Origin: Peribacillus alkalitolerans
GTDB taxonomy: Bacteria > Bacillota > Bacilli > Bacillales > DSM-1321
DNA: 57,170 bases
NCBI RefSeq assembly: GCF_010882125.1
Contig: NZ_JAAGVZ010000021.1
Span: forward strand, 1-57,170
Direction: 5' to 3'
The first letter of the stretch is position 1. The number at the start of each line of letters is the position of its first letter. Of the stretch, positions 31,101-39,664 are shown in pieces. The position numbers and the translations under genes are program-made. The notes below the pieces were generated by a model. It saw only the letters and a program-made list of their open reading frames with translations. It was not told the DNA's origin and did not search any database.

Positions 31101-31705
31101 TCAATCTCTGTATCAAACAATTCCATTCGGATGGGATTGGCCTCAGTTAATGGATAGATATCAATGATTCCACCCCTCATGCTGAATTCACCCGGTGATG
31201 TTACCATATCGCCACGATGGTATCCCATCTGAATAAATTGGTTCAGAAGTGATTCAGGGTCTACTTCATCACCAAGGGAGAAAGAAAGTTGATTTCCCAT
31301 CCATACTTCTTTTGGAGGCAATAGTTTTCGAAAACCGCCCATGGGGACAAGGACTATTCCTTTATTATGTAATGACCAGTAATTTAACGCCTCAATTCGT
31401 TGAGAACGAAGCTCTGGACTGGCAATACTTAACTCTGCTGCAATCAACTCGTTGGCAGGATATATATAGACCTCGTCCTCTTCGACAAAGGTTAGCAAGT
31501 CTTCATATAATTTTTGGGCCTGAAGAAGATTATATGTAACGACCAAGATTGGTTTCTTCTTCTCCTTATAAAGGGAGGAGATTAGTAAGGACCTTGAAGA
31601 GCCGGATAGCCCCGCTACTAACTGCTCTTTTATTCCGCCATCCAACCCAGTCAATATTGATTGGATGTCATCATTGTTTGTGAAAATATGGTTTAACCCG
31701 TTCAT
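28175..31705 (-). CDS. mfd: Transcription-repair coupling factor
   Basis: Removes RNA polymerase stalled at DNA damage and recruits UvrA; also involved in mutagenesis and roadblock clearance. The 1176-residue product has the UvrB-like N-terminal domains (about 1-350), the polymerase-interacting domain (about 495-560, starting GDYVVHVNHGIGKYLGIE), and the RecG-like translocase. Walker A is LLCGDVGYGKTEVA, the motif II is DEEQ (IIDEEQRFGV), and HGQMSEQELE and QLRGRVGRS follow. A UvrA-contacting C-terminal domain ends the protein. It is full length. Confidence 0.98.
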   Translation of the reverse strand: MNGLNHIFTNNDDIQSILTGLDGGIKEQLVAGLSGSSRSLLISSLYKEKKKPILVVTYNLLQAQKLYEDLLTFVEEDEVYIYPANELIAAELSIASPELRSQRIEALNYWSLHNKGIVLVPMGGFRKLLPPKEVWMGNQLSFSLGDEVDPESLLNQFIQMGYHRGDMVTSPGEFSMRGGIIDIYPLTEANPIRMELFDTEIDSIRTFSIEDQKSMGKLNTVSIGPATELLLDNSHITKLVDQLKSGLSTSLKKLKTDKSKELLAQNISYELEQLNTGIRPEQIYKYLSLAYEKPASLLDYLPSQGIVVLDEISRIQEMAESLEKEEAEWYTSLLAEGAIVHDVKISHDLQDLVPKSRHQYIYMSLFLRHVPFTSPQNIVNFTCKQMQNFHGQMNVFKTETERWKKGKFAVVVLGVEEDRISKLRSVLADYDIEAAVLNKSSEILPGKLQITVGSLQSGFELPMHKLAIVTEQELFNKRPKKTVRRQKLSNAERIKSYSELKVGDYVVHVNHGIGKYLGIETLEINGIHKDYLNIRYQGTDQLYVPVDQIDLVQKYVASEGKEPKMYKLGGSDWKRVKSKVQSSVQNIADDLIKLYAEREASKGYAFSPDGEMQRDFEAAFPYKETEDQLRSIHEIKIDMERERPMDRLLCGDVGYGKTEVAIRAAFKAIADGKQVAFLVPTTILAQQHYETIRERFQDYPINIGLLSRFRSKKQQTETLKGVKAGTVDIVVGTHRLLSKDVIYRDLGLLIIDEEQRFGVTHKEKIKHLKANVDVLTLTATPIPRTLHMSMLGVRDLSVIETPPENRFPVQTYVMEYNGGLAREAIERELARDGQVYFLYNRVEDIARKAEEISMLVPDARVTYAHGQMSEQELETVMLAFMEGEFDVLVSTTIIETGVDIPNVNTLIVHDADKMGLSQLYQLRGRVGRSNRVAYAYFTHRRDKVLTEVAEKRLQAIKEFTELGSGFKIAMRDLSIRGAGNLLGAEQHGFIDSVGFDLYSQMLKDAIEEKMGDKPVESKPKLEIDLEVDAYIPDLYISDGHQKIEMYKRFRGITSIEELEELQEELVDRFGEYPEEVSLLFQIAQIKVFALESGIEIIKQSKQDITILTTEKTTSEIDGQKIFQVSNKFGRKVGLGMDGSKLKMVLTTKGMKAQEWLAILEGLIRGVQDAKKGKVIN

Positions 31706-31853
31706 ATGAACCCCCTCTGTTTGATACTTGGCAAGAGCCTTTTTTCGCTTGAAGCTGCCTTAATTGAACTTCTAACTCCCTACTTACGACCCCTACATTG
31801 AACATCCTTTAGGCTGTCTAAAGATATTTATTAAAGTTTATAGTCAGAAATGG

Positions 31854-31887
31854 AAAAATGCTTTGGACCATAATCCAAAGCTTTTTT
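31854..31887 (-). terminator. Terminator after fin
   Basis: Minus-strand stem GCTTTGGA/TCCAAAGC followed by ATTTTT, immediately after the fin stop. It separates fin from mfd. Confidence 0.85.
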
Positions 31888-31888
31888 C

Positions 31889-32119
31889 CTATTGAATAAG
31901 ATAATCGACACTATGTAAATCCGGATTTCGTTCGAATGCTTCTTGGCAATCGGAACAAATGGATTTTACATGGATATCACCGGTTGAGGTATATGTGATA
32001 AAGTCTTTTCTTTCCTCTTCATTGAGCATGTGAAAACCGAGCTGTTCCGAATTCACGATGCTTTGCTCAAGTTTCCCAAGACTTGTACCGCAATGCCTGC
32101 AAGAATAATGGAGAGCCAT
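31889..32119 (-). CDS. fin: Anti-sigma-F factor Fin
   Basis: A small forespore protein that turns off sigma-F so that sigma-G can take over. The 76-residue product has two cysteine pairs, CRHCG (near residue 7) and CSDCQ (near 57), likely binding one zinc ion. It matches B. subtilis Fin (YabK) over its whole length, including ALHYSCRHCG, LGFHMLNEEERKDFI and ERNPDLH. The promoter at 32148-32178 is of the sigma-F/sigma-G type, fitting a feedback role. Confidence 0.95.
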   Translation of the reverse strand: MALHYSCRHCGTSLGKLEQSIVNSEQLGFHMLNEEERKDFITYTSTGDIHVKSICSDCQEAFERNPDLHSVDYLIQ

Positions 32120-32147
32120 AGGAACCCCCTTTTTTGCATTTATTGCT

Positions 32148-32178
32148 TAGTATAAGCCGAAACCTATCCTTTTAATCA
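32148..32178 (-). promoter_or_regulatory. Forespore (sigma-F/sigma-G) promoter of fin
   Basis: TGATTA (32173-32178), an 18-bp spacer and TATACTA (32148-32154) on the minus strand, each one mismatch from the sigma-G consensus TGAATA/CATACTA. B. subtilis fin is read by forespore sigma factors. Confidence 0.7.
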
Positions 32179-32229
32179 TGGAGCTACAGAACTTTATCTA
32201 AACCTTGATATAATTCAATTTCTTTTATA

Positions 32230-32793
32230 TTATGACCCATTGTGTCCATTCATTACTTGTAAGAAAGGCTGCTTTAACCAGTCTTCGCACGCCGCTTCGC
32301 ATTTCTTAATGACATGCTCCATTTCGATCCATTCCTCTTCCATAAAACGGCCTAATACATAGTTAGATATTGGCATTGGATTGGATGGACGACCTATTCC
32401 GATACGAATACGATTAAATTCCTGGGTTCCAAGATGTGCAATCGTAGACTTTATACCATTATGGCCGCCAGCACTGCCCTTTTGACGTAAACGAATTTTC
32501 CCGACAGGCATATCTAAGTCATCGTATAGAACAACGATATTCTCTATGTCTTCTTTAAAATAATCCAGGACAGCCCCAATACTTTCTCCAGAAAGGTTCA
32601 TATAGGTTAAAGGCTTCAAAAGTAATGCCCTTACACCATTCACATGTCCTACCCCATAAATTCCTTTATGCTTTGCTTGATCAAGCTCAATTCCCCAATT
32701 CTTTGAGAGGGCATCGATTACTTCAAACCCTATGTTATGTCTTGTTCTATCATATTGTTTACCTGGATTACCTAACCCGATAATGATTTTCAT
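32230..32793 (-). CDS. pth: Peptidyl-tRNA hydrolase
   Basis: Frees tRNA from prematurely released peptidyl-tRNA; known as spoVC in B. subtilis. The 187-residue product shows the signature IIGLGNPGKQYDRTRHNIGF with the catalytic histidine near residue 20. The conserved LTYMNLSGESIG, VLYDDLDMPVGKIRLRQKG and GGHNGIKS follow. Length and motifs are complete. It lies between ctc and fin on the same strand. Confidence 0.97.
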   Translation of the reverse strand: MKIIIGLGNPGKQYDRTRHNIGFEVIDALSKNWGIELDQAKHKGIYGVGHVNGVRALLLKPLTYMNLSGESIGAVLDYFKEDIENIVVLYDDLDMPVGKIRLRQKGSAGGHNGIKSTIAHLGTQEFNRIRIGIGRPSNPMPISNYVLGRFMEEEWIEMEHVIKKCEAACEDWLKQPFLQVMNGHNGS

Positions 32794-32884
32794 TTTTACA
32801 CCTCAATCATAACTTCCATTCTTACTAATTCATCAATAATGTGGGATTTCCTTTTATGTATCCTTAAATATAAGACCATTTTCT

Positions 32885-32920
32885 AAAAATAGCAAAGGCG
32901 CAACCTATTGGCTACGCCTA
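32885..32920 (-). terminator. Terminator after ctc
   Basis: Minus-strand stem AGGCGTAGCC/GGTTGCGCCT followed by TTTGCTATTTTT. Confidence 0.75.
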
Positions 32921-32978
32921 TTATAGCACGGCTCCTCCCTAGAGAAACCGTTCTGAGTAACTAGATATATTCGATTGT

Positions 32979-33617
32979 TTATTCTTCGGAAGCTGGCGTT
33001 TCCCTGCCTTCTTCATGATCAGGTACTCCTCCATCTTGTTGCTCTCCAGAATTAATCTCTTCCTCTTGTCTTGGAGGTAGGATGGACGCAATCGTTTCAG
33101 TTTCATCATGATTGATGTCAATTTTATACTGGTTCTTAATGTCGCCTACAGTAACCACTTCATTAACCTGTAAGTTCGACACGTCCACATCAATAGATTC
33201 TGGAATATCATTTGGTTTTGCCGTGATAGAAAGTTCATGTAGGGATTGTTGCATCACACCGCCGTCTTTCACACCTGCTGAATCACCTGTTAAGTTAATT
33301 CGTACGTTTGCAGTGATATCTGCGTTTAAATCCACTATAAAAAAGTCTGCATGGATAAACTCATTCTTCAAGCAATCGATTTGATAATCAGTCAACATGA
33401 CGTTTTCAGAAGAACCATTTACATCTAACGTAATAATTCCGTTCCTGCCTACTTCTCTCATTGTTTTGGTTAATTCTAAACTATCAACAGAAATAGCTTT
33501 ACTTTCTTTTTTACTACCGTACACGACTGCAGGAACATGACCTTTTGTTCTTAATTCACGTAATGAAGATCGACTCGACTTTGTTCTTTCCTGAGCTGCT
33601 AAAGCTGCTTGACCCAT
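32979..33617 (-). CDS. ctc: General stress protein Ctc, ribosomal protein L25/TL5 family
   Basis: Binds 5S rRNA in the large ribosomal subunit; in B. subtilis it is induced by sigma-B under stress. The 212-residue product has the L25 N-terminal beta-barrel (about 1-93: SSLRELRTKGHVPAVVYG) and the TL5-type C-terminal domain (about 100-185: LHELSITAKPNDIPESIDVD, named here by its KPNDIPE core). An acidic disordered tail of about 25 residues follows. A sigma-B-like -10 (GGGTAT) is upstream. Confidence 0.94.
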   Translation of the reverse strand: MGQAALAAQERTKSSRSSLRELRTKGHVPAVVYGSKKESKAISVDSLELTKTMREVGRNGIITLDVNGSSENVMLTDYQIDCLKNEFIHADFFIVDLNADITANVRINLTGDSAGVKDGGVMQQSLHELSITAKPNDIPESIDVDVSNLQVNEVVTVGDIKNQYKIDINHDETETIASILPPRQEEEINSGEQQDGGVPDHEEGRETPASEE

Positions 33618-33653
33618 AATAAGACACCTTCCTCTTTTACAATTAAAATTGGA

Positions 33654-33659
33654 ATACCC
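33654..33659 (-). promoter_or_regulatory. Sigma-B-like -10 box of ctc
   Basis: Minus-strand GGGTAT, the sigma-B -10 consensus, about 37 bp before the ctc start. A matching GTTT-type -35 at the right distance is not clear, so this rests on the -10 alone and on B. subtilis ctc being a classic sigma-B gene. Confidence 0.4.
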
Positions 33660-33775
33660 ATACTATAAAAATTGCCCTATTATCGCAGCATCTAAACATG
33701 AAGAAAAAATTGGTAATCAATTGTTGTAACGTCATTCTAAATAAAAGGCTCTATTCCAATAGTTTATAAAGCTTG

Positions 33776-33973
33776 CCCGTTGATTTCCACTCCAGGTACT
33801 TGCTTTCCGCGGGGAGGGTGGGAGCCTTCTCTGCGTTACCGCCTGTGGGGTCTCCCACTTCCCTCTATTTCCCGCAGGACTTTGAATAAGCTTCCTCGAA
33901 TAATCACCGCACGAAGGAAATGCGTATGCATTTTCGAGGAGGAAAGTGCCCTCCGCTACAATCAACTCAGATT
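33776..33973. repeat. Large hairpin repeat, copy 2, with a 61-bp insertion
   Basis: Similar to 21098-21234 over both ends. It has clean inverted termini (GTTGAT at the left, ATCAAC at the right) and the same inner stem (GAGGGTGGGAG/CTCCCACTTCCCTC). Relative to copy 1 it has 61 extra bases in the right arm (about 33877-33943), which contain their own inverted repeat (TTCCTCGAA/TTCGAGGA). It fills most of the 445-bp gap between ctc and prs; an open frame through it is not a real gene. Confidence 0.85.
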
Positions 33974-34024
33974 ATTAAAGTTAAATCACACTAAGAGAAC
34001 ACAGACTTTACGAAATCAGCCAAA

Positions 34025-34057
34025 TAAAAAAGACTCGCCTAAAAAGGCAAGTCTTAT
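34025..34057 (-). terminator. Terminator after prs
   Basis: Minus-strand stem AAGACTTGCCT/AGGCGAGTCTT followed by TTTTTTA, just downstream of the prs stop. Confidence 0.9.
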
Positions 34058-34062
34058 AATAA

Positions 34063-35016
34063 TCAATCAAATAATGTACTTACAGATTGCTCTTCGTGGA
34101 CACGGATAATCGCTTCCCCGATCAATGGAGCAACAGAAAGTTCTTTAATTTTTTCAATTTTCTTCTCTTCAGGTAATGCAATGGAGTTTGTAACAACCAA
34201 TTCTTTAATTTTAGAGTTTTGGATACGCTCAATTGCAGGACCAGATAATACCGGGTGAGTACAGCATGCATAAACTTCTTTTGCACCGTTTTCAACTAGT
34301 GCATTTGCAGCTAGTGTGATAGTTCCTGCCGTATCAATGATGTCATCGATTAGGATGGCAGTTTTTCCTTCAATGTTACCTACAATGTTCATAACCTCAG
34401 CAACATTTGGTCTAGGACGACGTTTATCAATGATAGCGATAGGAGCTTTTAGACGATCAGCCATTTTACGTGCACGTGTAACCCCACCGTGGTCTGGTGA
34501 TACGATAACGATATCATTCAAGTCCTTATTTCTGAAGTAATCCGCTAAAATAGGAACACCCATTAAGTGATCGATCAAGATATCAAAGAAACCTTGGATT
34601 TGTGGAGCATGTAAATCAAGTGTAATAACGCGCATAGCACCCGCAGTTTCCAATAGATTGGCTACTAACTTAGCAGTGATAGGCTCACGAGCTCTAGCTT
34701 TACGATCTTGACGTGCATAGCCATAATACGGCATGACGATATTGATGGTTTTAGCAGAAGCACGTTTTAAAGCATCGATCATGATCAATAATTCCATTAA
34801 GTGTTCGTTGACAGGAAGGCTAGTAGACTGGATAACAAACACATCACAGCCACGGATGCTTTCTTCAATGTTAATTTGAATTTCCCCGTCAGCAAAACGC
34901 GTTACGGAACATTTCCCTAATTCTACTCCAATCACTTTTGCGATTTCTTCAGCAAGTCCTGGATTGGAATTTAACGAGAAAAGCTTTAAATTAGGGTCTA
35001 AATACTGATTTGACAT
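34063..35016 (-). CDS. prs: Ribose-phosphate pyrophosphokinase (PRPP synthetase)
   Basis: Makes PRPP from ribose 5-phosphate and ATP for purine, pyrimidine, histidine, tryptophan and NAD synthesis. The 317-residue product has the same length as the B. subtilis enzyme. Visible are the ATP-binding [17 protein letters not shown] segment, the catalytic flexible-loop region around IDKRRPRPN, and the PRPP motif [14 protein letters not shown]. It is 18 bp after glmU and shares its promoter. Confidence 0.98.
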   Translation of the reverse strand: MSNQYLDPNLKLFSLNSNPGLAEEIAKVIGVELGKCSVTRFADGEIQINIEESIRGCDVFVIQSTSLPVNEHLMELLIMIDALKRASAKTINIVMPYYGYARQDRKARAREPITAKLVANLLETAGAMRVITLDLHAPQIQGFFDILIDHLMGVPILADYFRNKDLNDIVIVSPDHGGVTRARKMADRLKAPIAIIDKRRPRPNVAEVMNIVGNIEGKTAILIDDIIDTAGTITLAANALVENGAKEVYACCTHPVLSGPAIERIQNSKIKELVVTNSIALPEEKKIEKIKELSVAPLIGEAIIRVHEEQSVSTLFD

Positions 35017-35033
35017 GATGAACCTCCAATGGT

Positions 35034-36407
35034 TTATTTATTAAATTTTAAATTTTTAACATAATCCTCTTTGTTCACTTGTCTTGCACGGGCAACAGCT
35101 AAGGCTTCTCCTGGAACATCTTCCGTAATGGTTGAACCTGCTGCGATGTATGCTCCATCTCCCACGGAAACAGGGGCTACTAGGTTTGAGTTACATCCCA
35201 CAAACACACCGTCACCGATTTTAGTTAAGTGCTTGTTCTTTCCATCATAGTTGACTGTAATGGATCCACAGCCAATGTTGACATCATTTCCTACTTCAGC
35301 ATCGCCAATATAGCTTAAATGAGAAGCTTTACTCCCTTTACCAAAGACAGCCTTTTTTATCTCGACAAAGTTCCCAATCTTTACTTCATCAGAAATTTGT
35401 GAAGCTGGTCGAATATGGGCAAAAGGTCCAATCGCGACATCAGAGCCGACTTCACTGTCATGAGCAACAGATTGACGAATAACAGTGCGATCACCAATGA
35501 TACAGTTTTTAATTTCTGAATGTGGACCAATCATAGCTTCACTGCCAATTTTGCTTCCAACACCAATTATTGAGCCTGGATAGATAATAGTATCTGTTCC
35601 AATTACTACGTCAGCCTCTATATATGTGTTTTCAGGATCAATAATCGTGACGCCATTTCTCATATGCTGCTCATTGATGCGGCGCTTCATAGTACGTTCA
35701 GCTTGTGAAAGAGCCACTCGATCGTTGACTCCTAATGTTTCTTCGAAATCATCCGTTTGATAAGCAGATACGATTTCACCTTTTGATTTTAAAATCTCTA
35801 TCACATCAGGAAGATAATATTCACCTTGAACATTATCGTTCGAAACATTTTTCAACGCGGCAAATAGCGCTTCATTATCAAAGCAATATGTGCCTGTATT
35901 GATTTCCTTAACCAGTTTCTCTTCTTCACTAGCATCTTTATGCTCGACAATCTTTTCAACAAAGCCTTCTGTGTTTCTAATGATTCTTCCATAGCCTGTA
36001 GGATCTTCTACGTAAGCTGTCAAAACAGAACCTTTTGCGCCTTGTTCCTCATGTTGTCTGATCAATGCTTCCATTGTTTCAGCCTTAATCAGCGGAGTAT
36101 CTCCACATATGATAAGCGTTGTTCCTTTTTTACCTGCTAATAGGTTCTCTGCCTGCATCACTGCATGCGCAGTCCCTAACTGCTGTTCTTGTAAAGCATA
36201 TTTACTTCTATTACCTAGTTGAGCTTGTACCTTTTCAGCTCCATGTCCAATAATCGTAACGATTTCTTCTATATGAAGGGATGAAACATGGTCAATAACG
36301 TGCTGTACCATTGGCTTACCGCATACTGAATGCAATACTTTATATAGTTTTGATTTCATTCGAGTACCTTGTCCAGCAGCCAAGATTACTGCAAAGCGAT
36401 TATTCAT
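35034..36407 (-). CDS. glmU: Bifunctional UDP-N-acetylglucosamine pyrophosphorylase / glucosamine-1-phosphate acetyltransferase
   Basis: Produces UDP-GlcNAc, the precursor of peptidoglycan and teichoic acids. Residues about 1-230 form the uridyltransferase domain, with [18 protein letters not shown] and ICGDTPLI. Residues about 250-457 form the left-handed beta-helix acetyltransferase, with hexapeptide repeats such as [19 protein letters not shown] and [13 protein letters not shown]. The 457-residue length is standard. It leads the glmU-prs operon from the promoter at 36442-36470. Confidence 0.98.
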   Translation of the reverse strand: MNNRFAVILAAGQGTRMKSKLYKVLHSVCGKPMVQHVIDHVSSLHIEEIVTIIGHGAEKVQAQLGNRSKYALQEQQLGTAHAVMQAENLLAGKKGTTLIICGDTPLIKAETMEALIRQHEEQGAKGSVLTAYVEDPTGYGRIIRNTEGFVEKIVEHKDASEEEKLVKEINTGTYCFDNEALFAALKNVSNDNVQGEYYLPDVIEILKSKGEIVSAYQTDDFEETLGVNDRVALSQAERTMKRRINEQHMRNGVTIIDPENTYIEADVVIGTDTIIYPGSIIGVGSKIGSEAMIGPHSEIKNCIIGDRTVIRQSVAHDSEVGSDVAIGPFAHIRPASQISDEVKIGNFVEIKKAVFGKGSKASHLSYIGDAEVGNDVNIGCGSITVNYDGKNKHLTKIGDGVFVGCNSNLVAPVSVGDGAYIAAGSTITEDVPGEALAVARARQVNKEDYVKNLKFNK

Positions 36408-36441
36408 AACACGCCTCCGTTTACCTTTTTATCCATCTAAA

Positions 36442-36470
36442 AATATATCTTAAAAACAGAAGGTTTTCAA
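36442..36470 (-). promoter_or_regulatory. Promoter of glmU-prs
   Basis: TTGAAA (36465-36470), a 17-bp spacer and TATATT (36442-36447) on the minus strand, about 35 bp before the glmU start. Confidence 0.7.
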
Positions 36471-36599
36471 GGAAACAAAGATATGTACATATATTTGTCA
36501 GAACAATGCCTTTTTTTGGAGGTGTTATTTTGGTATGTATGTATAAAAAAAGGATAATTTTCAAAGTAAAAATGTTTAACGAGGTTATTCTGGGGAAAA

Positions 36600-36630
36600 T
36601 AAAAAAGAGCCGTACTATGAAGTAGGCTCC
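36600..36630 (-). terminator. Terminator after spoVG
   Basis: Minus-strand GAGCC/GGCTC stem (36607-36611 with 36625-36629), extended by a TAC/GTA pairing, followed by six T. Confidence 0.85.
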
Positions 36631-36657
36631 TGGTGTTGTATTAAGTATGAGGATGAA

Positions 36658-36960
36658 TTAAGATGCTCCTGCTTCTTCTAATTCAACTTCTTCGATACCT
36701 TCAAGTTCACCAAGGCGGTGGTATTCTGCCAATACTGCGTCTTGGATCTTACCGCGGGTAGAAGAATTAATAGGATGAGCAATGTCACGGAACTCTCCAT
36801 CAGGAGTGCGTTTGCTAGGCATTGCTACAAAAAGGCCATTATTACCATCGATCACACGGATGTCATGTACGACAAACTCATTGTCTAAAGTAATAGAGGC
36901 AATGGCTCTCATTCGACCTTCCGTATTCACGCGGCGTAATCTTACGTCAGTTACTTCCAT
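36658..36960 (-). CDS. spoVG: Septation/RNA-binding regulator SpoVG
   Basis: Small nucleic-acid-binding regulator that affects asymmetric septation and many post-transcriptional events in Firmicutes. I start it at the ATG at 36960 ([11 protein letters not shown], 100 residues), which has AAGGTGGTG upstream; ten more open codons precede it without support. The conserved core runs [20 protein letters not shown] and [14 protein letters not shown]. The acidic C-terminal tail is typical. A sigma-H promoter lies at 37004-37029. Confidence 0.96.
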   Translation of the reverse strand: MEVTDVRLRRVNTEGRMRAIASITLDNEFVVHDIRVIDGNNGLFVAMPSKRTPDGEFRDIAHPINSSTRGKIQDAVLAEYHRLGELEGIEEVELEEAGAS

Positions 36961-37003
36961 TCTGTTCACCACCTTTTCCCTAAATAACAACTTGAGTAGA
37001 ATA

Positions 37004-37029
37004 ATTCAACACATTCATTCCTTTTTCCT
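37004..37029 (-). promoter_or_regulatory. Sigma-H promoter of spoVG with AT-rich upstream tract
   Basis: On the minus strand, AGGAAAA (37023-37029) and GAAT (37004-37007) are about 15 bp apart, like the classic B. subtilis spoVG promoter (AGGATTT/GAAT). About 60 bp of almost pure A/T lies immediately upstream (37030-37090), like the AbrB-bound tract known in B. subtilis. Confidence 0.75.
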
Positions 37030-37139
37030 TCTTCTTAATGAAATTATTTCAAAAAATTTTTAAAATATTTAAAAAATATAAATATTTCCCCCTGAACCTC
37101 TAGAATCCTAAGACGAAATAGTGTTTTTCCCCTATAAAT

Positions 37140-37172
37140 AAAAAAACACCCGTGAATAATTCACGAGTGTTA
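37140..37172 (-). terminator. Terminator after ridA
   Basis: Minus-strand stem AACACTCGTGAA/TTCACGGGTGTT followed by TTTTT. Confidence 0.9.
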
Positions 37173-37179
37173 GCTTCCC

Positions 37180-37554
37180 TTATTTCACCAGAGCAACCAC
37201 TTCAATTTCTACTAGTGCGTCTTTTGGTAATCTTGCCACTTCAACACATGAACGTGCTGGCTTATGAGTAGAAAAATATTGACCATAAACTTCATTCACA
37301 GCAGCAAAATCATTCATGTCCTTAATAAAGACTGTTGCCTTAACGACTGTCTCAAAAGAAGCTCCTGCCTCCAATAAGACTGCATTTAGATTCTTAAAGA
37401 CTTGATGCGTTTGTTCTGTGATATCACCCTCAACCATTATCCCTTCAGCTGTTAAAGGGATTTGACCTGAGCTATAAAACAAATTATTAACGACAATCCC
37501 TTGACAGTAAGGACCTATAGCAGCAGGCGCCTGATTTGTTTGGATGGCTTTCAT
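37180..37554 (-). CDS. ridA: 2-iminobutanoate/2-iminopropanoate deaminase (RidA family)
   Basis: Hydrolyses reactive enamine/imine intermediates released by PLP enzymes. The 124-residue product (YabJ in B. subtilis) carries the family segments [30 protein letters not shown] and [20 protein letters not shown]. The active-site arginine is in the last of these. It starts about 12 bp after purR and is co-transcribed with it, the arrangement in which YabJ was first linked to purine gene repression. Confidence 0.96.
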   Translation of the reverse strand: MKAIQTNQAPAAIGPYCQGIVVNNLFYSSGQIPLTAEGIMVEGDITEQTHQVFKNLNAVLLEAGASFETVVKATVFIKDMNDFAAVNEVYGQYFSTHKPARSCVEVARLPKDALVEIEVVALVK

Positions 37555-37566
37555 GAGAGTTCCCCC

Positions 37567-38403
37567 TTAGTAAATGGTTTCTTTTGATTTTTCAAAATAA
37601 TTCCCAGCTTGAACAGAAATCTTCTTTTCCCTAGTATCCACTTCAGACAATTTCAATAAAGATATATATTCCTTAACTAAACGTTCCTCTGTATCCTCTG
37701 ACTCGATGAGTACAGCGATTCCGCTTACCACAGCGTCAAACTCTTCTAACAGGCTTACCATTCCGTTAATCGTGCCGCCAGCTTTCATGAAGTCATCTAC
37801 TACCAATACCTTGGAACCAACGGCAAGACTTCGTTTTGAAAGTAACATAGTCTGGATTCTTTTTGATGAACCAGAAATATAATTGATACTAACCGTCGAA
37901 CCTTCCGTCACCTTATTGTCTCTTCTTACAATCACAACCGGAACATTTAGGTGATTGGCAACAGCATAGGCGATAGGAATCCCTTTAGTAGCCATCGTCA
38001 TGATGACATCAATTTGCTTTCCTGAATAGGCTGAAGCAATTAGACGTCCGACTCTATTTACAAATTGCGGATCGCCTAAAATATCAGTCATATACAAATA
38101 GCCACCTGGAAGAAGGCGTTCTGGCTTTTCCATCACTTCGCACATTTCACCAATGAAGCGTTCTGCCTCTTCCTTGTTGATGTTGACGATATATTTAACT
38201 CCACCCGCGGCCCCAGGAACAGTCACAAGGGTTCCGATTCCCCTTTGTTCAAACGTTTCCTTGATGATGGTCAAGTCTTCACTGATGGAAGACTTTGCAG
38301 ATCCATACCGATCGGCAAAAAATGTGAGCGGCACTAGCTGACTTGGATGCTCTAACATATAGTTGGTCATATCCACTAATCTCTCGCTACGACGAAACTT
38401 CAA
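37567..38403 (-). CDS. purR: Purine operon repressor PurR
   Basis: PRPP-responsive repressor of purine synthesis and transport genes. The 278-residue product has an N-terminal winged helix (about 1-70: RRSERLVDMTNYMLEHPSQL) and a type I phosphoribosyltransferase domain that binds PRPP but is not catalytic; the PRPP motif is VLVVDDFMKAGGTINGM. The TTG start at 38403 has GGAGG upstream. A PurBox-like sequence lies next to its own -10 box, consistent with autorepression. Confidence 0.96.
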   Translation of the reverse strand: MKFRRSERLVDMTNYMLEHPSQLVPLTFFADRYGSAKSSISEDLTIIKETFEQRGIGTLVTVPGAAGGVKYIVNINKEEAERFIGEMCEVMEKPERLLPGGYLYMTDILGDPQFVNRVGRLIASAYSGKQIDVIMTMATKGIPIAYAVANHLNVPVVIVRRDNKVTEGSTVSINYISGSSKRIQTMLLSKRSLAVGSKVLVVDDFMKAGGTINGMVSLLEEFDAVVSGIAVLIESEDTEERLVKEYISLLKLSEVDTREKKISVQAGNYFEKSKETIY

Positions 38404-38420
38404 AGCAGAAAACCTCCTTC

Positions 38421-38439
38421 AAATCCGAATATTATTATA
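38421..38439 (-). promoter_or_regulatory. purR -10 box with adjoining PurBox
   Basis: TATAAT on the minus strand (38434-38439) lies directly next to AAATCCGAATATT (38421-38433, plus strand). That matches the B. subtilis PurBox AWWWCCGAACWWT at all but one position. No convincing second inverted PurBox or -35 box was found. Confidence 0.6.
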
Positions 38440-38463
38440 TCAATCTTACATTAATATACGTCT

Positions 38464-39333
38464 TTATTCAAGAGGGTTCCGTTCTCCAAGCAATCTTACT
38501 GCGTATACATGTTCACAGAAACCTCGTAATCCGTTATATACTCGGTTCATTCTAGAGTCATGTTCGATTAATCCAAATACTGTAGGTCCACTTCCGCTCA
38601 TTAATACGGCATCCGCTCCGAATTTTTTCATTTGTTCCTTAATATGATGTACCTCTGGATAAAGAGACAAGGTCACATTCTCAAGAACATTCCCTAGATG
38701 GGAGCATACACTTTTAAAGTCATGATCCTTTATTGCCTCAATCATTTTGGGTACATTAGGGTGCTGGACATTTTGCAAATCTAATCGCTTATATACATCT
38801 GCAGTTGAAACACCAATGGTCGGTTTTGCTAAAACAACCCAACAACTCGGTGGTGTTGGTAGATGCGTGATTATCTCCCCGCGCCCTTTGGCTAATGCAG
38901 TTCCTCCATAGACACAAAAAGATACATCCGATCCAATTTCTGCGCCTAATACAGCTAACTCGTCCAGACTCAATCCTAATTTCCAAAGTTTATTCAACCC
39001 CCGTAGCGTAGCCGCAGCATCACTGCTCCCTCCTGCTAGACCAGCTGCTACAGGAATGTTTTTCTCAATGGTAATGGCCACGCCGTTAGGAATGTTGTAT
39101 CTCTGCTTTAATAGGTTAGCGGCTTGATAGGCTAGATTTCGGCTATCATCCGGTACATATCGATTGTGTGAGATAATCTTAATATCTTTCCCTGCTATTT
39201 CCGCTAGTTCGATTCGATCTGCAAGATCAACCGTTGTCATGACCATCTCTACTTCGTGATAATCATCCGGCCTTTTATAAAGCACGTCCAATGCAAGATT
39301 GATCTTGGCAGGTGCCTTCTCCATTAGCTTCAA
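38464..39333 (-). CDS. ispE: 4-diphosphocytidyl-2-C-methyl-D-erythritol kinase
   Basis: ATP-dependent kinase of the non-mevalonate isoprenoid pathway, GHMP family. I place the start at the TTG at 39333 (protein [16 protein letters not shown], 289 residues, the B. subtilis length), since TAGGTG lies 6 bp before it. A GTG at 39342 overlaps that ribosome site and an ATG at 39324 is too far from it. The GHMP ATP motif [17 protein letters not shown] is present, as are KINLALDV and [12 protein letters not shown]. It is 60 bp upstream of purR. Confidence 0.95.
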   Translation of the reverse strand: MKLMEKAPAKINLALDVLYKRPDDYHEVEMVMTTVDLADRIELAEIAGKDIKIISHNRYVPDDSRNLAYQAANLLKQRYNIPNGVAITIEKNIPVAAGLAGGSSDAAATLRGLNKLWKLGLSLDELAVLGAEIGSDVSFCVYGGTALAKGRGEIITHLPTPPSCWVVLAKPTIGVSTADVYKRLDLQNVQHPNVPKMIEAIKDHDFKSVCSHLGNVLENVTLSLYPEVHHIKEQMKKFGADAVLMSGSGPTVFGLIEHDSRMNRVYNGLRGFCEHVYAVRLLGERNPLE

Positions 39334-39342
39334 TATCTTCAC

Positions 39343-39664
39343 CTACGTTCATAAAAAGTTCTTGTCCTATTTTACCATATCTACACACAATACAAAGTGT
39401 TTTTCCTATTTAAGCAAATGAAAAAAGACCCTTTCACATCATATGTATTTTAAAACCTGGCAAGCGCCATGAATTACTGACGAGAGCCTAATTGTTCTTA
39501 TACTTTGTTCTTACTTGTGACACTTACACGAAAACTACAACAAGTCTTCCCAAGATAAAATTCTGATAGGAACAGAAAAGACCAAAGCAAATGCCTTGGC
39601 CTTTATCCGTCACTTGCATGTTTATTAATGAGTTGGTAAATCTTCCAGATAAACATTCAAAGGT
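39343..39664. other. Gap between ispE and sspF
   Basis: A 322-bp stretch. It holds the sspF terminator (39573-39604) and, near ispE, a possible promoter with -10 TAAAAT and a weak -35 on the minus strand. About 39420-39560 shows nothing I can assign. Confidence 0.4.
39573..39604 (-). terminator. Terminator after sspF
   Basis: Minus-strand stem AAGGCCAAGGC/GCTTTGGTCTT with an ATTT loop followed by TTTC. Confidence 0.8.

Noticed and set aside
33732-33965. Open frame through hairpin repeat copy 2
   Set aside because: It lies wholly in a palindromic repeat and is not kept open in copy 1 with the same product.
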